Shown: piece by piece, positions 35,641 through 46,212 of the stretch | Numbering within the stretch: the first letter of the stretch is position 1 | Layout: each line of letters begins with the position of its first letter | NCBI RefSeq assembly: GCF_003797825.1 | Contig: NZ_RKME01000009.1 | Coordinates: 1 to 64,000 of the forward strand | DNA length: 64,000 bases | Origin: Gordonia sp. OPL2 | GTDB taxonomy: Bacteria; Actinomycetota; Actinomycetes; Mycobacteriales; Mycobacteriaceae | Direction: 5' to 3' | Notes under the pieces: model-generated | What the model was told of the DNA's origin: nothing | Database searches by the model: none | The model's input: the letters and a program-made list of their open reading frames with translations, nothing else | Position numbers and translations under genes: made by a program

Positions 35641-36051
35641 GGGGCCTGATCCTCCCGAAGCACAGGGCTGGCTCGGATGCGATGCTCTGCGTCGAAGCAA
35701 GCCAATATGAACATTGTTCATATTACTATACCGAATGATCGATACGCGTGTCAACGGGTTCGCCGGTCCACACCGTCGGAGGTCGATGCCGCGCGCAACC
35801 ACGCGCTTCCTCCAATAGTGTTCTGCTCCAGTCAGTTTGGAGACCGTTTGACTCGCCCTACCATCGCCCCTCCCGAAGCACTGGCCCTTGCGGCAAATTT
35901 CCAGTCAGTGTATGGTTCTGAACCAGTCGGTGACGTTATTTGTGTTACTGAATCACGGCCCAGTGCCGTTTGCCCGACGGAACCAGCACCGGCACGCAGG
36001 CGGGGTGGGAAGTCGTCCTGCAGGTGCGTACGACAGGGAACGAGAGAGACG
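35641..36051. promoter_or_regulatory. Divergent region between lipase and SDR genes
   Basis: 411 bp without a gene. It holds the lipase operator (35704-35724), a CCAGTCAGT direct repeat near 35829 and 35901, and the palindrome TGGTTC-T-GAACCA at 35913-35925 that probably belongs to the SDR promoter. No coding signal seen. Confidence 0.5.
35704..35724. promoter_or_regulatory. TetR-type operator AATATGAAC-ATT-GTTCATATT
   Basis: Perfect 9-bp arms, 64 bases before the lipase start. The arms are identical to the site at 32222-32242. Confidence 0.7.
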
Positions 36052-36879
36052 ATGACGAACATCGAGAACAAGGTCGCCGTAGTGACCGGCGCCGCTTCAG
36101 GAATCGGGCGGGCTCTCGCGGTCGACCTAGCAGCGGCCGGATGCAGGGTGTCGATCTGCGACTGGGACGCGGAGGGGCTCGAGGAAACGCGGGCACGACT
36201 CGCGACGATGGGTGCAACGGTCGACAGCAAGGTCTTCGACCTGCGGGAGCAGACACTCGTCGAGCACTACGCGAGTGACGTGATCGACAAATTCGGCGCC
36301 GTGAACCTGGTTTTCAACAACGCCGGGGTCGACCATCACGGATCCGTGACCGACACGAGCTTCAAGGACTATCAGAGGGTGATGGATGTCAACTTCTGGG
36401 GCGTGGTGAACATGACCAAAGCTCTTTTACCGCAACTCATTACCGCGAACGAGGCCCACATCGTCAATGTTTCTTCCATCTTCGGGCTTTTCGGCGTAGG
36501 TGACCAGAGTGCATACAACTCATCGAAGTTCGCGGTCCGCGGCTTCACGGAGGCACTGCGCATCGAAATGCTCGCGTCCCACCCGCATCTCAAAGTCACT
36601 TGCGTGCACCCGGGTGGGGTGAGGACCTCTATCGTCAAGAACGCCACGGTATCTGAAGGCACCGACCATAAGCGTATGTCGGAGGTATTCGACAAGCACC
36701 TCACCATCACGACACCGGAGTCTGCCTCGAAAACGATCCTACGAGGAGTCCGCAGGAATCAGGCCAAGGTGCTGATCGGGCCCGACGCCCACTTCTTCGA
36801 TCTGTCTGTTCGAGCACTCGGATCGAAGTACCAGCGAGTCGGGGCGGTGGCGCGAAAAGTCGCGGGCGCCCTGCTCTGA
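36052..36879 (+). CDS. SDR family oxidoreductase
   Basis: 275 residues from ATG 36052 behind GAGAGAGA. Classical SDR: VVTGAASGIGRALA, ICDWDAEG (acidic residue, NAD), NLVFNNAGVDHHG, VNVSSIFGLFGVGDQSAYNSSKFAV (Ser-Tyr-Lys) and VHPGGVRTSIVKN. The C-terminal part matches cyclic-alcohol/acetoin-type SDRs found in mycolata. It is separated by 48 bp from the convergent TetR gene, and may be controlled by it. Confidence 0.8.
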   Translation: MTNIENKVAVVTGAASGIGRALAVDLAAAGCRVSICDWDAEGLEETRARLATMGATVDSKVFDLREQTLVEHYASDVIDKFGAVNLVFNNAGVDHHGSVTDTSFKDYQRVMDVNFWGVVNMTKALLPQLITANEAHIVNVSSIFGLFGVGDQSAYNSSKFAVRGFTEALRIEMLASHPHLKVTCVHPGGVRTSIVKNATVSEGTDHKRMSEVFDKHLTITTPESASKTILRGVRRNQAKVLIGPDAHFFDLSVRALGSKYQRVGAVARKVAGALL

Positions 36880-36927
36880 CGGTCGTGGAGGGTCCCGTGA
36901 CCGGCAGTCGTCGAACGGCGTACAGGC

Positions 36928-37548
36928 CTAGCCGACCTGCACCGCGCGCAACTGCGAAAGCAGGATGTCACGGTGCGCTGGCCACTGCAGCGAGACGGCC
37001 CCCTCCACTACCAGCCGGGAGATGATCACCTGACCACGCATCGAGGCGATCGCCTGGAGTAGCCATTCGTCGAAACCCGGTGTGCGGCTCAGCGTCGGCA
37101 TGAGGGCCCGCCCAGACTCCAGAGTCATTTCCTGCGCACGATTGGCGATATCGGACATCTTCTCGCGCACCGAATCGTCGCTATTGGCCACCGAAAGAAG
37201 TTCGATGACAGCCCGAGAAATGGGAAGATTGTGGACCCGCCATAGACTCTCCATGAGCCTCTCCGCCGCACGCCATTCGTCGATCTCGGAACCATCGGAC
37301 GGATCACCCGCGGCGGTCCGCCGTGGTCCGATGCGGTCGAGCAATTCGTTCAGGGCCGCCTCCACCATGTCGACCTTGGTTTTGAAATGGTATTGGATCG
37401 CACCCTGCGATACGCCCAACCTCGCTGCAATCCCCCGGGTAGAAGTAGCGGCGAATCCATGCGTGGCAAGGCGTTCCAGCGTGGCATCTAGAATCGCCGC
37501 CCTCGTCTGATCGCCCCGACCACGACGCGCGTCCCGCTCAGCTACCAC
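36928..37548 (-). CDS. TetR family regulator
   Basis: 206 residues from GTG 37548. HTH: QTRAAILDATLERLATHGFA, then GVSQGAIQYHFKTKVDMV. Its start is close to the divergent old-yellow-enzyme gene (51 bp), so it probably controls that promoter and perhaps the SDR gene. A short region CTACCTCAC lies between; no long palindrome is visible. Confidence 0.8.
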   Translation of the reverse strand: MVAERDARRGRGDQTRAAILDATLERLATHGFAATSTRGIAARLGVSQGAIQYHFKTKVDMVEAALNELLDRIGPRRTAAGDPSDGSEIDEWRAAERLMESLWRVHNLPISRAVIELLSVANSDDSVREKMSDIANRAQEMTLESGRALMPTLSRTPGFDEWLLQAIASMRGQVIISRLVVEGAVSLQWPAHRDILLSQLRAVQVG

Positions 37549-37599
37549 CCGATCAACCTACCTCACAGCGTTCCGACACCCATCAGGAGAATGAACTCA

Positions 37600-38865
37600 A
37601 TGGCGCCCCAGCTTGATTCTGCGATCACACTTCCGTGTGGCGCGGCCCTTCGCAACAGAATCATGAAATCCGCACTGAGTGAAGGCCTCGCGGACGCCTT
37701 CGGCGCGCCGGACATACGGTTGACCCGGCTGTACTCGCGGTGGGCGACTATTGGCGGGTTCGGTCTGCTGGTCACGGGCAATGTCATGGTCGATCGACAG
37801 CATCTGGGCGAGCCTGGCAACGTTGTCGCCGACGAACGATCCGACCTCGCCGCTTTTGCACGCTGGGCCTCCGCAATGCGCGGGACGGGAACTGCGATGT
37901 GGATGCAGATCAATCATCCCGGTCGCCAGGCCAACCCGATAGCCGGCGTCAGACCGGTCGCGCCCTCTGCGATACCCACCGGCATTCCGGGAATGGCAAC
38001 ACCCCGCGAACTCTCGGCGCGCGAGATCGCGGATATCATTCAGAAGTTCGCCACCGCAGCGGTCATCGCGGCGGAGTCAGGCTTCGACGGCGTTCAGATC
38101 CACGCAGCTCACGGCTACTTGATTTCACAATTCCTCTCTCCGAACAGTAACCGACGCGAAGACGAGTGGGGCGGATCATCCATCGAGAATCGATCCCGCT
38201 TTCTACTTGAGATCCTCCGCGCGATTCGCCGGGAAACCGCCGGTCGAGCAGGATTTGCAGTCGGCGTAAAGATCAACTCTGCCGACTTCCAACGAGGCGG
38301 CTTCAGCGAGGACGACTTCCGCTGCGTCGCCCGCCTTCTCGAGTCAGATGGCATCGATATGCTCGAGATCAGCGGGGGAACATACGAATCTCCAGCCATG
38401 ACTGGAAGGGCACCCGAACTGACCGCCAGTACGATGGCTCGTGAAGCGTACTTCCTTGAGTTCGCTGAAGCGGTACGGCGCGAGACCCAAGCCTCGCCGA
38501 TCGCAGTGACCGGTGGATTCAGGACACGGGCGGGGATGAGCGACGCAATCAGCTCCGGTGCCTGCGACATCGTCGGCGTCGGACGTCCGTCTGCCACGAC
38601 TCCAGACGCGGCGACCCGGATCTTGAATGGCTCTGCGGACCTGACTACGCGTGCCGTCACTTTCGGTCTGCCGTCAACGTTGGCACGAAAACAGTCGATC
38701 CGCGCGCTCGAGGGCGCCCTTGAGCTTCAATGGCACACCGACCAGCTTCATCGGATCGCCGCCGGAGCGGAACCCGACCTTCGCCGTTCGATAGTGAGGA
38801 CTGCTGGGAGCGCGATCCAACGCAACGGGCTCGGCGCACTTCAGGGTCGCGGCCGCCGTCGTTAG
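37600..38865 (+). CDS. NADH:flavin oxidoreductase, old yellow enzyme family
   Basis: 421 residues from ATG 37600 (AGGAG 10 bases upstream; ATG 37591 sits too close). OYE barrel: RNRIMKSALSEGLADAFGAP, MWMQINHPGRQANP, FDGVQIHAAHGYLISQFLSPNSNRREDEWGG (substrate His and FMN site), VGVKINSADF, IAVTGGFRTRAGM and DIVGVGRPSA. It lacks an iron-sulfur C-terminal domain, so it is an ene-reductase-like enzyme rather than FadH. Likely reduces an activated alkene. Confidence 0.85.
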   Translation: MAPQLDSAITLPCGAALRNRIMKSALSEGLADAFGAPDIRLTRLYSRWATIGGFGLLVTGNVMVDRQHLGEPGNVVADERSDLAAFARWASAMRGTGTAMWMQINHPGRQANPIAGVRPVAPSAIPTGIPGMATPRELSAREIADIIQKFATAAVIAAESGFDGVQIHAAHGYLISQFLSPNSNRREDEWGGSSIENRSRFLLEILRAIRRETAGRAGFAVGVKINSADFQRGGFSEDDFRCVARLLESDGIDMLEISGGTYESPAMTGRAPELTASTMAREAYFLEFAEAVRRETQASPIAVTGGFRTRAGMSDAISSGACDIVGVGRPSATTPDAATRILNGSADLTTRAVTFGLPSTLARKQSIRALEGALELQWHTDQLHRIAAGAEPDLRRSIVRTAGSAIQRNGLGALQGRGRRR

Positions 38866-39345
38866 GGGCCTGAAACTCCGGCTCGCTGCACATCACCGGC
38901 AACTCGCGCGTCAACGTTTCGGTGAGCCAGCCGAACCAGACGCAAAGCTGACATCGACACATCCAGTTCGAGCAGGGTCGCGGAAGCATCTACGAGATGG
39001 CCTTCTGAGCGTGCGGATGGAACCCTAGGGAAGTCCCATTCTGTCACTCAGACAGGGTATTTCGTCTATCCCGCACCGCCCGTTTCCAGCCAAATCGGTG
39101 AATCGAGGTTTAGGCGCCCAGGCGCCGAGCCGGAACAAGTTGGTGCCGGAGTCGTCGAGCGGGGAGGCGAATCCGATCTTGGTGTTCTGAATCCTACAAA
39201 CAAGGGCCGACTATATTGTGCGGCGCGAGTGGGTTCGTGGACCCGAAATGGCGCCGGCGCCCAGCATCCGCGCATCTGGTTGAGAAGGACGGCGTGGACG
39301 TCTCACTGGACCTCCACACCTTCACCAGTCGAGCGTGAGTCTCTG
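38866..39345. other. 480 bp without a gene
   Basis: I see no open frame with coding character, no hairpin terminator with T-tract, and no known motif. It separates the old-yellow-enzyme gene from the IS1380 remnant and may contain that element's end. Confidence 0.4.
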
Positions 39346-40060
39346 ATGTCCGTCCCGTTCGACGACCTGGATCGCTCACGGGCGTTGCGCACGCCGGCGG
39401 AACTACGGGAACTCGTCGAGGCGAAGCGCGATTGTCTCACAACCATCCGGTCCGGTCTGCGTCCTGTGATGACCCGAATCTCCGGCGCGGCGGGGCTGGT
39501 GCCGGTGATGTCGCTGGCTGAACACGCGAGTCTGTCAGGGTTGGCACGCGAGCATCTGACGGTGCCGACCGACAAGGGGTCCAATCCGGATCGGAAGGTG
39601 TTCTCCCTGGTCGCAGGGATGGTCGCCGGCGCTGACAGCATCGATGACATGGCTCTGTTGCGGCACGGGGCGATGGGGCGGGTGTTCGACGACCCCTATG
39701 CACCGTCGACGTTGGGATCGTTTCTGCTAGAGCTCTCCCTCGGGCATGTCCGCCAGTTGGATGCGATCGCCACCCAGGATGCTGGCCGGACTTCATGCCC
39801 GGACCCCGGTGCTGGCCGGGATCGACGGGCCGGTGATGGTCGACATCGACGACTCGATCGTCGAAGTCCACGGCCCCGGCAAGCAGGGCCTTGGGCTCGG
39901 CTACACCCGGGTTCGCCGGTTGAACTCGGCGATCACCACCATCACCTGTGGTGAGGGTGCACCGGTGATCGCCGTCCAGCGTCTGCGCAAAGGGGCGTGC
40001 AACTCCGCGCGTGGCGCCCACCGGCTGGATTGCGGACACACTGGCCACCCTTGGTCACCG
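39346..40060 (+). mobile_element. Degenerate IS1380-family transposase remnant
   Basis: Frame 1 gives LVAGMVAGADSIDDMALLRH and APSTLGSFLLELSLGHVRQL, the IS1380 N-terminal region. Near 39772 the frame shifts to MLAGLHARTPVLAGIDG and VMVDIDDSIVEVHG, which contains the first catalytic Asp pair. Near 40030 it shifts again (IADTLATLG), then stops. At least two frameshifts and loss of the C-terminal half make it inactive. Confidence 0.75.
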
Positions 40061-40061
40061 T

Positions 40062-40208
40062 GGACCGATCGACCTTGTACTTCTCGGCCGCTTCGCGCTG
40101 GGTGGATTGGCCGGTCAGCACCGCCACCCACATCTCGTACTTCTGACTCGGTTGCAACAACCGCCGCTTCTTGCGTGTGTTCGACACCCTCTGATTCGAC
40201 ACTTGCAC
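40062..40208 (-). mobile_element. N-terminal HTH fragment of a second transposase
   Basis: From GTG 40208, behind GGGAGG, the frame reads RKKRRLLQPSQKYEMWVAVL and TQREAAEKYKVDRSTVT, the HTH of an orfA-type transposase. It breaks off where it meets the truncated IS1380 copy, so one element probably jumped into the other. Confidence 0.6.
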
Positions 40209-40409
40209 TGACCTCCCAGCCGTCCAGGCACGCCGCATCCTGGCTGGTATTTTTTCCAGGCCAAATGCCGAACTAAGTCAGACGCAAAACACCCAAACCC
40301 ATTGAAAATGCCGACATTCGAGATCGGCAACCCCCTCACGCCCGCCGACGACCCAAACGTGCTCAACACCTTTCACGACACCACAGATCATCGATCGGTG
40401 GATCGGGGT

Positions 40410-41345
40410 TTAGGTACCGACGCGGCCGAACCGGTTGAAGCGGTCACCAGCCGCGCTCGGCGAGGCGGTGCGGCTGCGGATGTAGTCGACGTTGATGCCG
40501 ACCATCGCCTCACCCAGGCCGCGCGAGACCTTCGCCAGCACGTCCGGGTCGTCGTGGAAGGTGGTCGCCTGCACGATCGCCGCGGCGCGCTGTGCCGGGT
40601 TGCCCGACTTGAAGATGCCCGATCCCACGAAGACGCCCTCGGCGCCGAGCTGCATCATCATCGCGGCGTCGGCCGGGGTGGCGATGCCACCGGCGGTGAA
40701 CAGCGCGACCGGCAGCTTGCCGGCTTCGGACACCTCGGCCACGACGTCGTAGGGCGCCTGCAATTCCTTTGCCGCGACATACAACTCGTCTTTCGGCAGC
40801 GATGTCAGCCGTCGGATCTGGTCACGGATCTGGCGCGTATGGGTCGTCGCGTTGGACACGTCGCCGGTGCCGGCCTCGCCCTTCGAGCGGATCATGGCCG
40901 CTCCCTCGGTGATCCGGCGCAGGGCCTCACCGAGATTGGTCGCACCACACACGAACGGCACGGTGAAGGCCCACTTGTCGATGTGATTGCTGTAGTCGGC
41001 CGGGGTCAGGACCTCGGACTCGTCGACGTAGTCCGCGCCCAGGCTCTGCAGGACCTGCGCCTCGACGAAATGACCGATGCGAGCCTTGGCCATCACCGGG
41101 ATCGAGACGGCGGCGATGATGCCGTCGATCATGTCGGGGTCGCTCATCCGCGACACGCCGCCCTGGGCGCGGATGTCGGCGGGCACGCGCTCGAGAGCCA
41201 TGACCGCCGCCGCACCGGCGTCCTCGTCGATCTTCGCCTACTCGGGCGTGACGACATCCATGATCACGCCGCCCTTGAGTATTTCTGCCATGCCGCGCTT
41301 GACCTGGGCCGTGCCCTGGCCGTTCGTAGTCGTTTCCATCATCAT
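40410..41345 (-). pseudogene. pdxS: Pyridoxal-phosphate synthase PdxS, broken
   Basis: From ATG 41345, overlapping the gdh stop, the frame reads [21 protein letters not shown], then TAG at 41236-41238 where PdxS has Gln, then [18 protein letters not shown] and on through the PdxS barrel ([15 protein letters not shown]). Near 40478 a one-base deletion shifts the frame; the expected PHRLAERGW end lies in another frame, ending at 40444. So it carries two independent lesions: an amber codon and a frameshift. An intact copy is presumably elsewhere in the genome. Confidence 0.85.
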
Positions 41346-44300
41346 CCCGTCTGCGTCATTCGTCGGATCTGTGTCGTCGCGACCGTGAGAGCCTCCACAT
41401 TCGTGGCGCCGGACCGGCGCAACTCGTCCAACGTCCGCCGGCAACGACTCAGGCGCGCCCGGTTCTGCTGTTCCCATTGCCCGATGGCGGCGACCGGCGA
41501 GTCAGCTGCCTCCGTCGAACACTTCACAACATCGACCGAGAGTCGCCGCAGCGACCGGTAGAGGTCCTCTCGCAACGCGATTCGTGAGAGGGATTGCCAA
41601 CGATCCCCACGGGGTAACGAGGAGACCGCGATGAGTAGTTCGTCGATGCGAAGGTGATCGGACAGCGCGTAGTACACCCTTGCCAGAGCGTCCGGCTCGA
41701 GGTTGACCTGTGCAGCGATCTCGACGATGTCGAGCAGGCTGTAGGCGTAGAGCGACTCGGCCAGCCGCTGCGCGATCTCCCGGGGCAGATCTCGCTCGAC
41801 CATCGACCGGGTCGACGCTTCGACGGTGTCTGCCTCGTTGCCGCACAACATGTCTGCGACCTCACCGGAGAGACGGCTGACGACCGGCTCGAATCGGTCT
41901 ATCTCGACACCGATGTCGAGCGGTTGAGGACGATTGCTTAGGAACCATCGCGACGCGCGATCCAGAAGCCGCCTGCTCTCGACCACCAGCGCATTCGTAT
42001 CCGCGGTGGGAAGGTCTGCGCCACGGATGCTCGTCCAGAGATCAGGTAGACGGAAGACAGTCGTCGCGACGGCGTAGGCGCGGACGATGTCCGACGCCGT
42101 GGCCCCGGTGTCCTCGACGAGACGGAACGGATAGGTGATCCCGGCAGCTGCGATGATCTCGTTGACGAGCACTGTCGCGGTGATCTCACGGCGGAGCGGG
42201 TGCTGATCGATGGAGTCGCCGAGCAGGGCGGTCAGGGCGTCGGGGAAGTACGTCGAGAAAACCGGCTCGAACCACTCGGCCTCCAGCACCTCGTCCTGTA
42301 GGAGTTGGGATTTGAGGTCGAGTTTTACATGTGCCAGCACTGTCGCGAGCTGTGGGTTGACCAGACCCTGCTGGTCTCGTTCGAGGATGTCGAACTCGGC
42401 GGCCTCCGGAAGGCACTCCAGTCCGCGGTTGAGGCCCCGCCGAGATTCGAGATCGGCAACTATCCGGCCGTACACATCGGTGAAGTGCGCGGAGTTGAAC
42501 CTCGCATCGCTGAGCACCTCGTTGTGGTGACGATTGTTCCGCAACACGTGCGCTGCGACGTCGTCGGCCATCGACGCCAACAGCGAAGCGCGCTCCTCCG
42601 GCTCGAGTCGTGCAGTGACGTCACTGCTCGCGAGTTGGATCTTGATGTTGACCTCGTGGTCCGAACTGTCCACTCCGGCGGCGTTGTCGATAGCGTCGGA
42701 GTTGATCAATCCTCCGCGGCGGGCGAACTGTATCCGCGCACGCGGCGAGACACCGAGGTTGCCGCCTTCTGCGATTGCTCTGGCCCGGACACTCGTCGCG
42801 TCCACGCGCACACCGTCGTTGACCTTGTCCCCTATGTTGGCGTGGCTTTCGTCCGAGGCCTTCACATAGGTGCCGACGCCTGCGCTCCACAACAGGTCGA
42901 CCGGAGCGGTGAGGATCGCAGCGATCAGTTGGTCAGGAGTGAGCAGCTCGACCTCGTCGTCGACTCCGAGACTCGCCCGCATCGATGCCGAGACCGGTAT
43001 GGACTTGGCCGTCCGGAACCACACACCGCCGCCGTCACTGATCAGCGCCCGATCATAGTCCCCCCAGCTCGAACGGCCCTTCTCGAACAGGCGCCGGCGT
43101 TCCGCGAGAGATCTAGACCGGTCCGGGTCCGGGTCGACGAAGATGTGCCGGTGATCGAAGGCCGCGACCAGACCAATGTGCGCACTCAACAGCATTCCGT
43201 TGCCGAAGACGTCGCCGCTCATGTCGCCGATGCCCACCACCGTGAAGTCGTCCCGGACGGTGTCGATACCGAGTTCGCGTAGGTGGGTCTGGGCGCTGAC
43301 CCAGGCACCGCGGGCGGTGATACCCATCGCCTTGTGGTCGTATCCGGACGACCCGCCCGACGCGAAGGCGTCCCCGAGCCAGTAGCTTCGGTCGCGCGCA
43401 ATGGCATTGGCGGTGTCGGAGAACGTCGCCGTGCCCTTGTCCGCGGCGACGACGAGGTAGGGGTCGGCACAGTCGTAGATGACCGTGGAGCTGGGGGGCT
43501 CGACGACTCCGGACGTCGTCTGATTGTCGGTCACGTCGAGGAGTCCGCTGATGAACTGCCGGTAGCAGGCCCGACCGTGCTCCGCGGTTGCCGGCGGCAA
43601 GGCGCGACGACCGGTTCGGACCCGGGATGGTGTCTTGGCGACGAACACCCCCTTGGCGCCGGCCGGGACGATCACCGCGTTCTTCACCGCTTGGGCCTTG
43701 GCGAGACCGAGGACCTCGGTGCGGTAGTCGTCCAGCCGATCCGACCAGCGCAGTCCGCCGCGTGCCACGAGGCCGAAGCGCATGTGGACTCCCTCGACCT
43801 CGGGCGAGAACACGAAGATCTCGGCCAGGGGACGGGGCTGCGGGAGTTCGTCGACCGTCTCGGCGGCGATCTTGAACGCCAGCCAGGTTCGCGTCGACGT
43901 GAACGCGTCCGGGCGATACGCGTTCGTCCGCGTGATGGCCATGATGACGTTCCGGTAGCCACGGAGTATGCGGTCGGCGTCGAGGCCGGCGGCCTCCTGG
44001 ATGTGCCTGTCCACCTGCGCGAGAGTCGCATCGACGCGAGCACACCGTTCAGGTGCGTCCGACGGAGTCGACGGCCTGGCGAAGCGCGCGTCCATGAGTG
44101 CGGTCATCGCGACCGCGGACTCGGGGGTGTCGAGGAAGACCTGTTCGATGCGACTCTGGCTGTAGGGTAGACGAGATTGCCTGAGGTAGCGTCCGAGTGC
44201 GCGCAGCAGCACCACGTCACGCCACGTCAGGCCGGCCGTCGGAACGAGGGCGTTGAAGCCGTCGGCATCAGCGAGCCCTTCACGGACCGCGTGGAAAGTA

Positions 44301-44698
44301 CTGGTAACCCGCTCGTCGAGGTCGGTGGCTCGGTCGGCGTCGTTGGCGGCCGAGACCACCGCCTCGGCGGCGTGCCGACCCGCCTCGAGCGTGAACTCGT
44401 GTACGTGGCAGGTCGATCCGTCCGCTCGCGAGGTGATCTTGGTGTGCTCCTCGATCGCCTCCAGGTCCATGCTGTCGAAGACAGGGAGTATCTGGCGCAT
44501 CGGCACGACTTCGTCCGCGTGCAGGATGAACTGCAGTCGCGAGGATGGTCCGTCGACACCAGCCCGCTTGATGTAGACGGAGACGTCTTCACGATCACAT
44601 CCGCTGGACCCGCCGACGTGCGGGTTTCGGTTGTCATGCCGGCGCTGGTACTCCGATGGGGTGTCGGTCGTATCCGAGACGGTGGTCGGCGAGCGCAT
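41342..44698 (-). CDS. gdh: NAD-specific glutamate dehydrogenase (large type, short N-terminus)
   Basis: 1118 residues from ATG 44698. The catalytic part is that of large NAD-GDHs: [97 protein letters not shown] and [20 protein letters not shown]. The usual 1600-residue protein (as Rv2476c) has about 500 more N-terminal residues. This one therefore fits the shorter 115-kDa class, or lost its N-terminus. It converts glutamate to 2-oxoglutarate plus ammonia with NAD. It follows an aminotransferase and could recycle its amino group. Confidence 0.85.
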   Translation of the reverse strand: MRSPTTVSDTTDTPSEYQRRHDNRNPHVGGSSGCDREDVSVYIKRAGVDGPSSRLQFILHADEVVPMRQILPVFDSMDLEAIEEHTKITSRADGSTCHVHEFTLEAGRHAAEAVVSAANDADRATDLDERVTSTFHAVREGLADADGFNALVPTAGLTWRDVVLLRALGRYLRQSRLPYSQSRIEQVFLDTPESAVAMTALMDARFARPSTPSDAPERCARVDATLAQVDRHIQEAAGLDADRILRGYRNVIMAITRTNAYRPDAFTSTRTWLAFKIAAETVDELPQPRPLAEIFVFSPEVEGVHMRFGLVARGGLRWSDRLDDYRTEVLGLAKAQAVKNAVIVPAGAKGVFVAKTPSRVRTGRRALPPATAEHGRACYRQFISGLLDVTDNQTTSGVVEPPSSTVIYDCADPYLVVAADKGTATFSDTANAIARDRSYWLGDAFASGGSSGYDHKAMGITARGAWVSAQTHLRELGIDTVRDDFTVVGIGDMSGDVFGNGMLLSAHIGLVAAFDHRHIFVDPDPDRSRSLAERRRLFEKGRSSWGDYDRALISDGGGVWFRTAKSIPVSASMRASLGVDDEVELLTPDQLIAAILTAPVDLLWSAGVGTYVKASDESHANIGDKVNDGVRVDATSVRARAIAEGGNLGVSPRARIQFARRGGLINSDAIDNAAGVDSSDHEVNIKIQLASSDVTARLEPEERASLLASMADDVAAHVLRNNRHHNEVLSDARFNSAHFTDVYGRIVADLESRRGLNRGLECLPEAAEFDILERDQQGLVNPQLATVLAHVKLDLKSQLLQDEVLEAEWFEPVFSTYFPDALTALLGDSIDQHPLRREITATVLVNEIIAAAGITYPFRLVEDTGATASDIVRAYAVATTVFRLPDLWTSIRGADLPTADTNALVVESRRLLDRASRWFLSNRPQPLDIGVEIDRFEPVVSRLSGEVADMLCGNEADTVEASTRSMVERDLPREIAQRLAESLYAYSLLDIVEIAAQVNLEPDALARVYYALSDHLRIDELLIAVSSLPRGDRWQSLSRIALREDLYRSLRRLSVDVVKCSTEAADSPVAAIGQWEQQNRARLSRCRRTLDELRRSGATNVEALTVATTQIRRMTQTG

Positions 44699-44795
44699 CG
44701 TTGGGCTCCCTCAGGCGGTGGTGATGGATGATGGCAGATGCTGCGGAGGAGGCATGGACGGCGGCCGCCCCCGCAGCACTCTGCGGATGATCTCG

Positions 44796-46181
44796 CTAGG
44801 TTGTGTAGCCGTCGGCGATTTCGAGTGCGCGATCGAGGATCGCGATACCTTCTCGCGCTTCCTGTTCGGTGACCGTGCACGGCGGCACGATGTGGATGCG
44901 GTTGAAGTTCGCGAACGGCAACAGGCCGTTCGCCTTGCACTCCTTGAGCACTGCGCCCATCGCCTCACTCGTCCCGCCGTAGGGGGCGAGGGGCTCTCTG
45001 GTGGTCCTGTTCTGCACCAGTTCGAGTGCCCAGAAGACGCCGGTGCCGCGGACTTCTCCGATGCCCGGATGCCGTTGCGCCAGTTCGCGAAGAGCAGGTC
45101 CGATCACGTCGCGGCCCACGGACTCTGCGTTCTCGATGATGCGTTCCTCAGTCATCGCGTTGATCGTCGCCACGGCCGCAGCAGTGGCCAGGGGGTGGCC
45201 GCTGTAGGTCAGGCCACCGGGGTAGGGCCGGTTGTCGAAGGTGGCCGCGATCTCGGGACTGATCGCCACGCCGCCGAGTGGAACATAGCCGGAGTTGACA
45301 CCTTTGGCGAAAGTGATGAGGTCCGGGACCATATCGGCGTGCTCGATCGCGAACCACTTGCCTGCGCGCCCGAACCCGGCCATGACCTCGTCGGCGATGA
45401 GCACGATGCCGTGGCGGTCACAGAGTTCGCGGACGCCTTGCAGGTAACCGGGCGGAGGGATCATGATGCCGGCGGTTCCGGGAATCGATTCCAGAACGAT
45501 CGCCGCGATCGTGGCCGGTCCTTCGAAGCTGATGAGCTGCTCGAGGTGCGCCAAGGCACGCTGGGTCTCCTCGGCCTCGTCCGTGGCGTGGAACTGCGAC
45601 CGGTACAGGAACGGCCCGAAGAAGCGAACGACCCCGCTGCTGCCGTAGTCGTTGGGCCAGCGCCGCGGGTCACCTGTCAGGTTGATGGCGGTGTCCGTGC
45701 CGCCGTGGTACGAGCGATAGCGCGCGAGCACCTTGTACCGGCCCGTGTGTAGGCGAGCCATTCGGACGGCATGCTCATTGGCATCGGCACCGCCGTTGGT
45801 GAAGAACACGCGGTTGAGGTCGCCGGGCGACCGCTCCGCGATTAGGCGCGCGGCTTCCGATCGAGCAGCGTTGGCGTGCTGAGGCGCAACTGTGCACAGC
45901 TTGGCGGCTTGCGCCTGGATGGCGTTGACGACCGCCGGATGCTGATGACCGATGTTGGTGTTCACCAGCTGAGATGAGAAGTCGAGCAGCCGGTTGCCCT
46001 CGCCGTCCCAGATGTAGGACCCCTTGGCCGCGAGGATCGTCATGGGGTCGATCTGCGCCTGCGCTGACCACGAGTGGAACACATGGGCGCGATCGAGCTC
46101 GTACGCGCGCCGGCCCTCTGCGATAGCCTCTTCGGTAGATGTGCCACTGGGAATCGGCATCGAATGAATCGTGGATGTCAT
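44796..46181 (-). CDS. Class III omega-amino-acid aminotransferase
   Basis: 461 residues from ATG 46181, behind GAGGAAATA. PLP class III motifs: FTNGGADANEHAVRMARLHT, RYRSYHGGTDTAINLTGDPR, IVLIADEVMAGFGRAGKWFA (PLP Asp) and LITFAKGVNSGYVPLGGVAI with the Schiff-base Lys. Similar enzymes transfer the amino group of beta-alanine, GABA or taurine to pyruvate. It lies 31 bp after mmsA in the same operon. With MmsA it would turn beta-alanine into acetyl-CoA by way of malonate semialdehyde. Confidence 0.85.
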   Translation of the reverse strand: MTSTIHSMPIPSGTSTEEAIAEGRRAYELDRAHVFHSWSAQAQIDPMTILAAKGSYIWDGEGNRLLDFSSQLVNTNIGHQHPAVVNAIQAQAAKLCTVAPQHANAARSEAARLIAERSPGDLNRVFFTNGGADANEHAVRMARLHTGRYKVLARYRSYHGGTDTAINLTGDPRRWPNDYGSSGVVRFFGPFLYRSQFHATDEAEETQRALAHLEQLISFEGPATIAAIVLESIPGTAGIMIPPPGYLQGVRELCDRHGIVLIADEVMAGFGRAGKWFAIEHADMVPDLITFAKGVNSGYVPLGGVAISPEIAATFDNRPYPGGLTYSGHPLATAAAVATINAMTEERIIENAESVGRDVIGPALRELAQRHPGIGEVRGTGVFWALELVQNRTTREPLAPYGGTSEAMGAVLKECKANGLLPFANFNRIHIVPPCTVTEQEAREGIAILDRALEIADGYTT

Positions 46182-46212
46182 TATTTCCTCGTTCCGATAT
46201 CGCGGTTCGACG

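Noticed and set aside
44699-44795. Guanidine riboswitch before gdh
   Set aside because: The location in a guanidino locus was tempting, but no recognisable motif is there.
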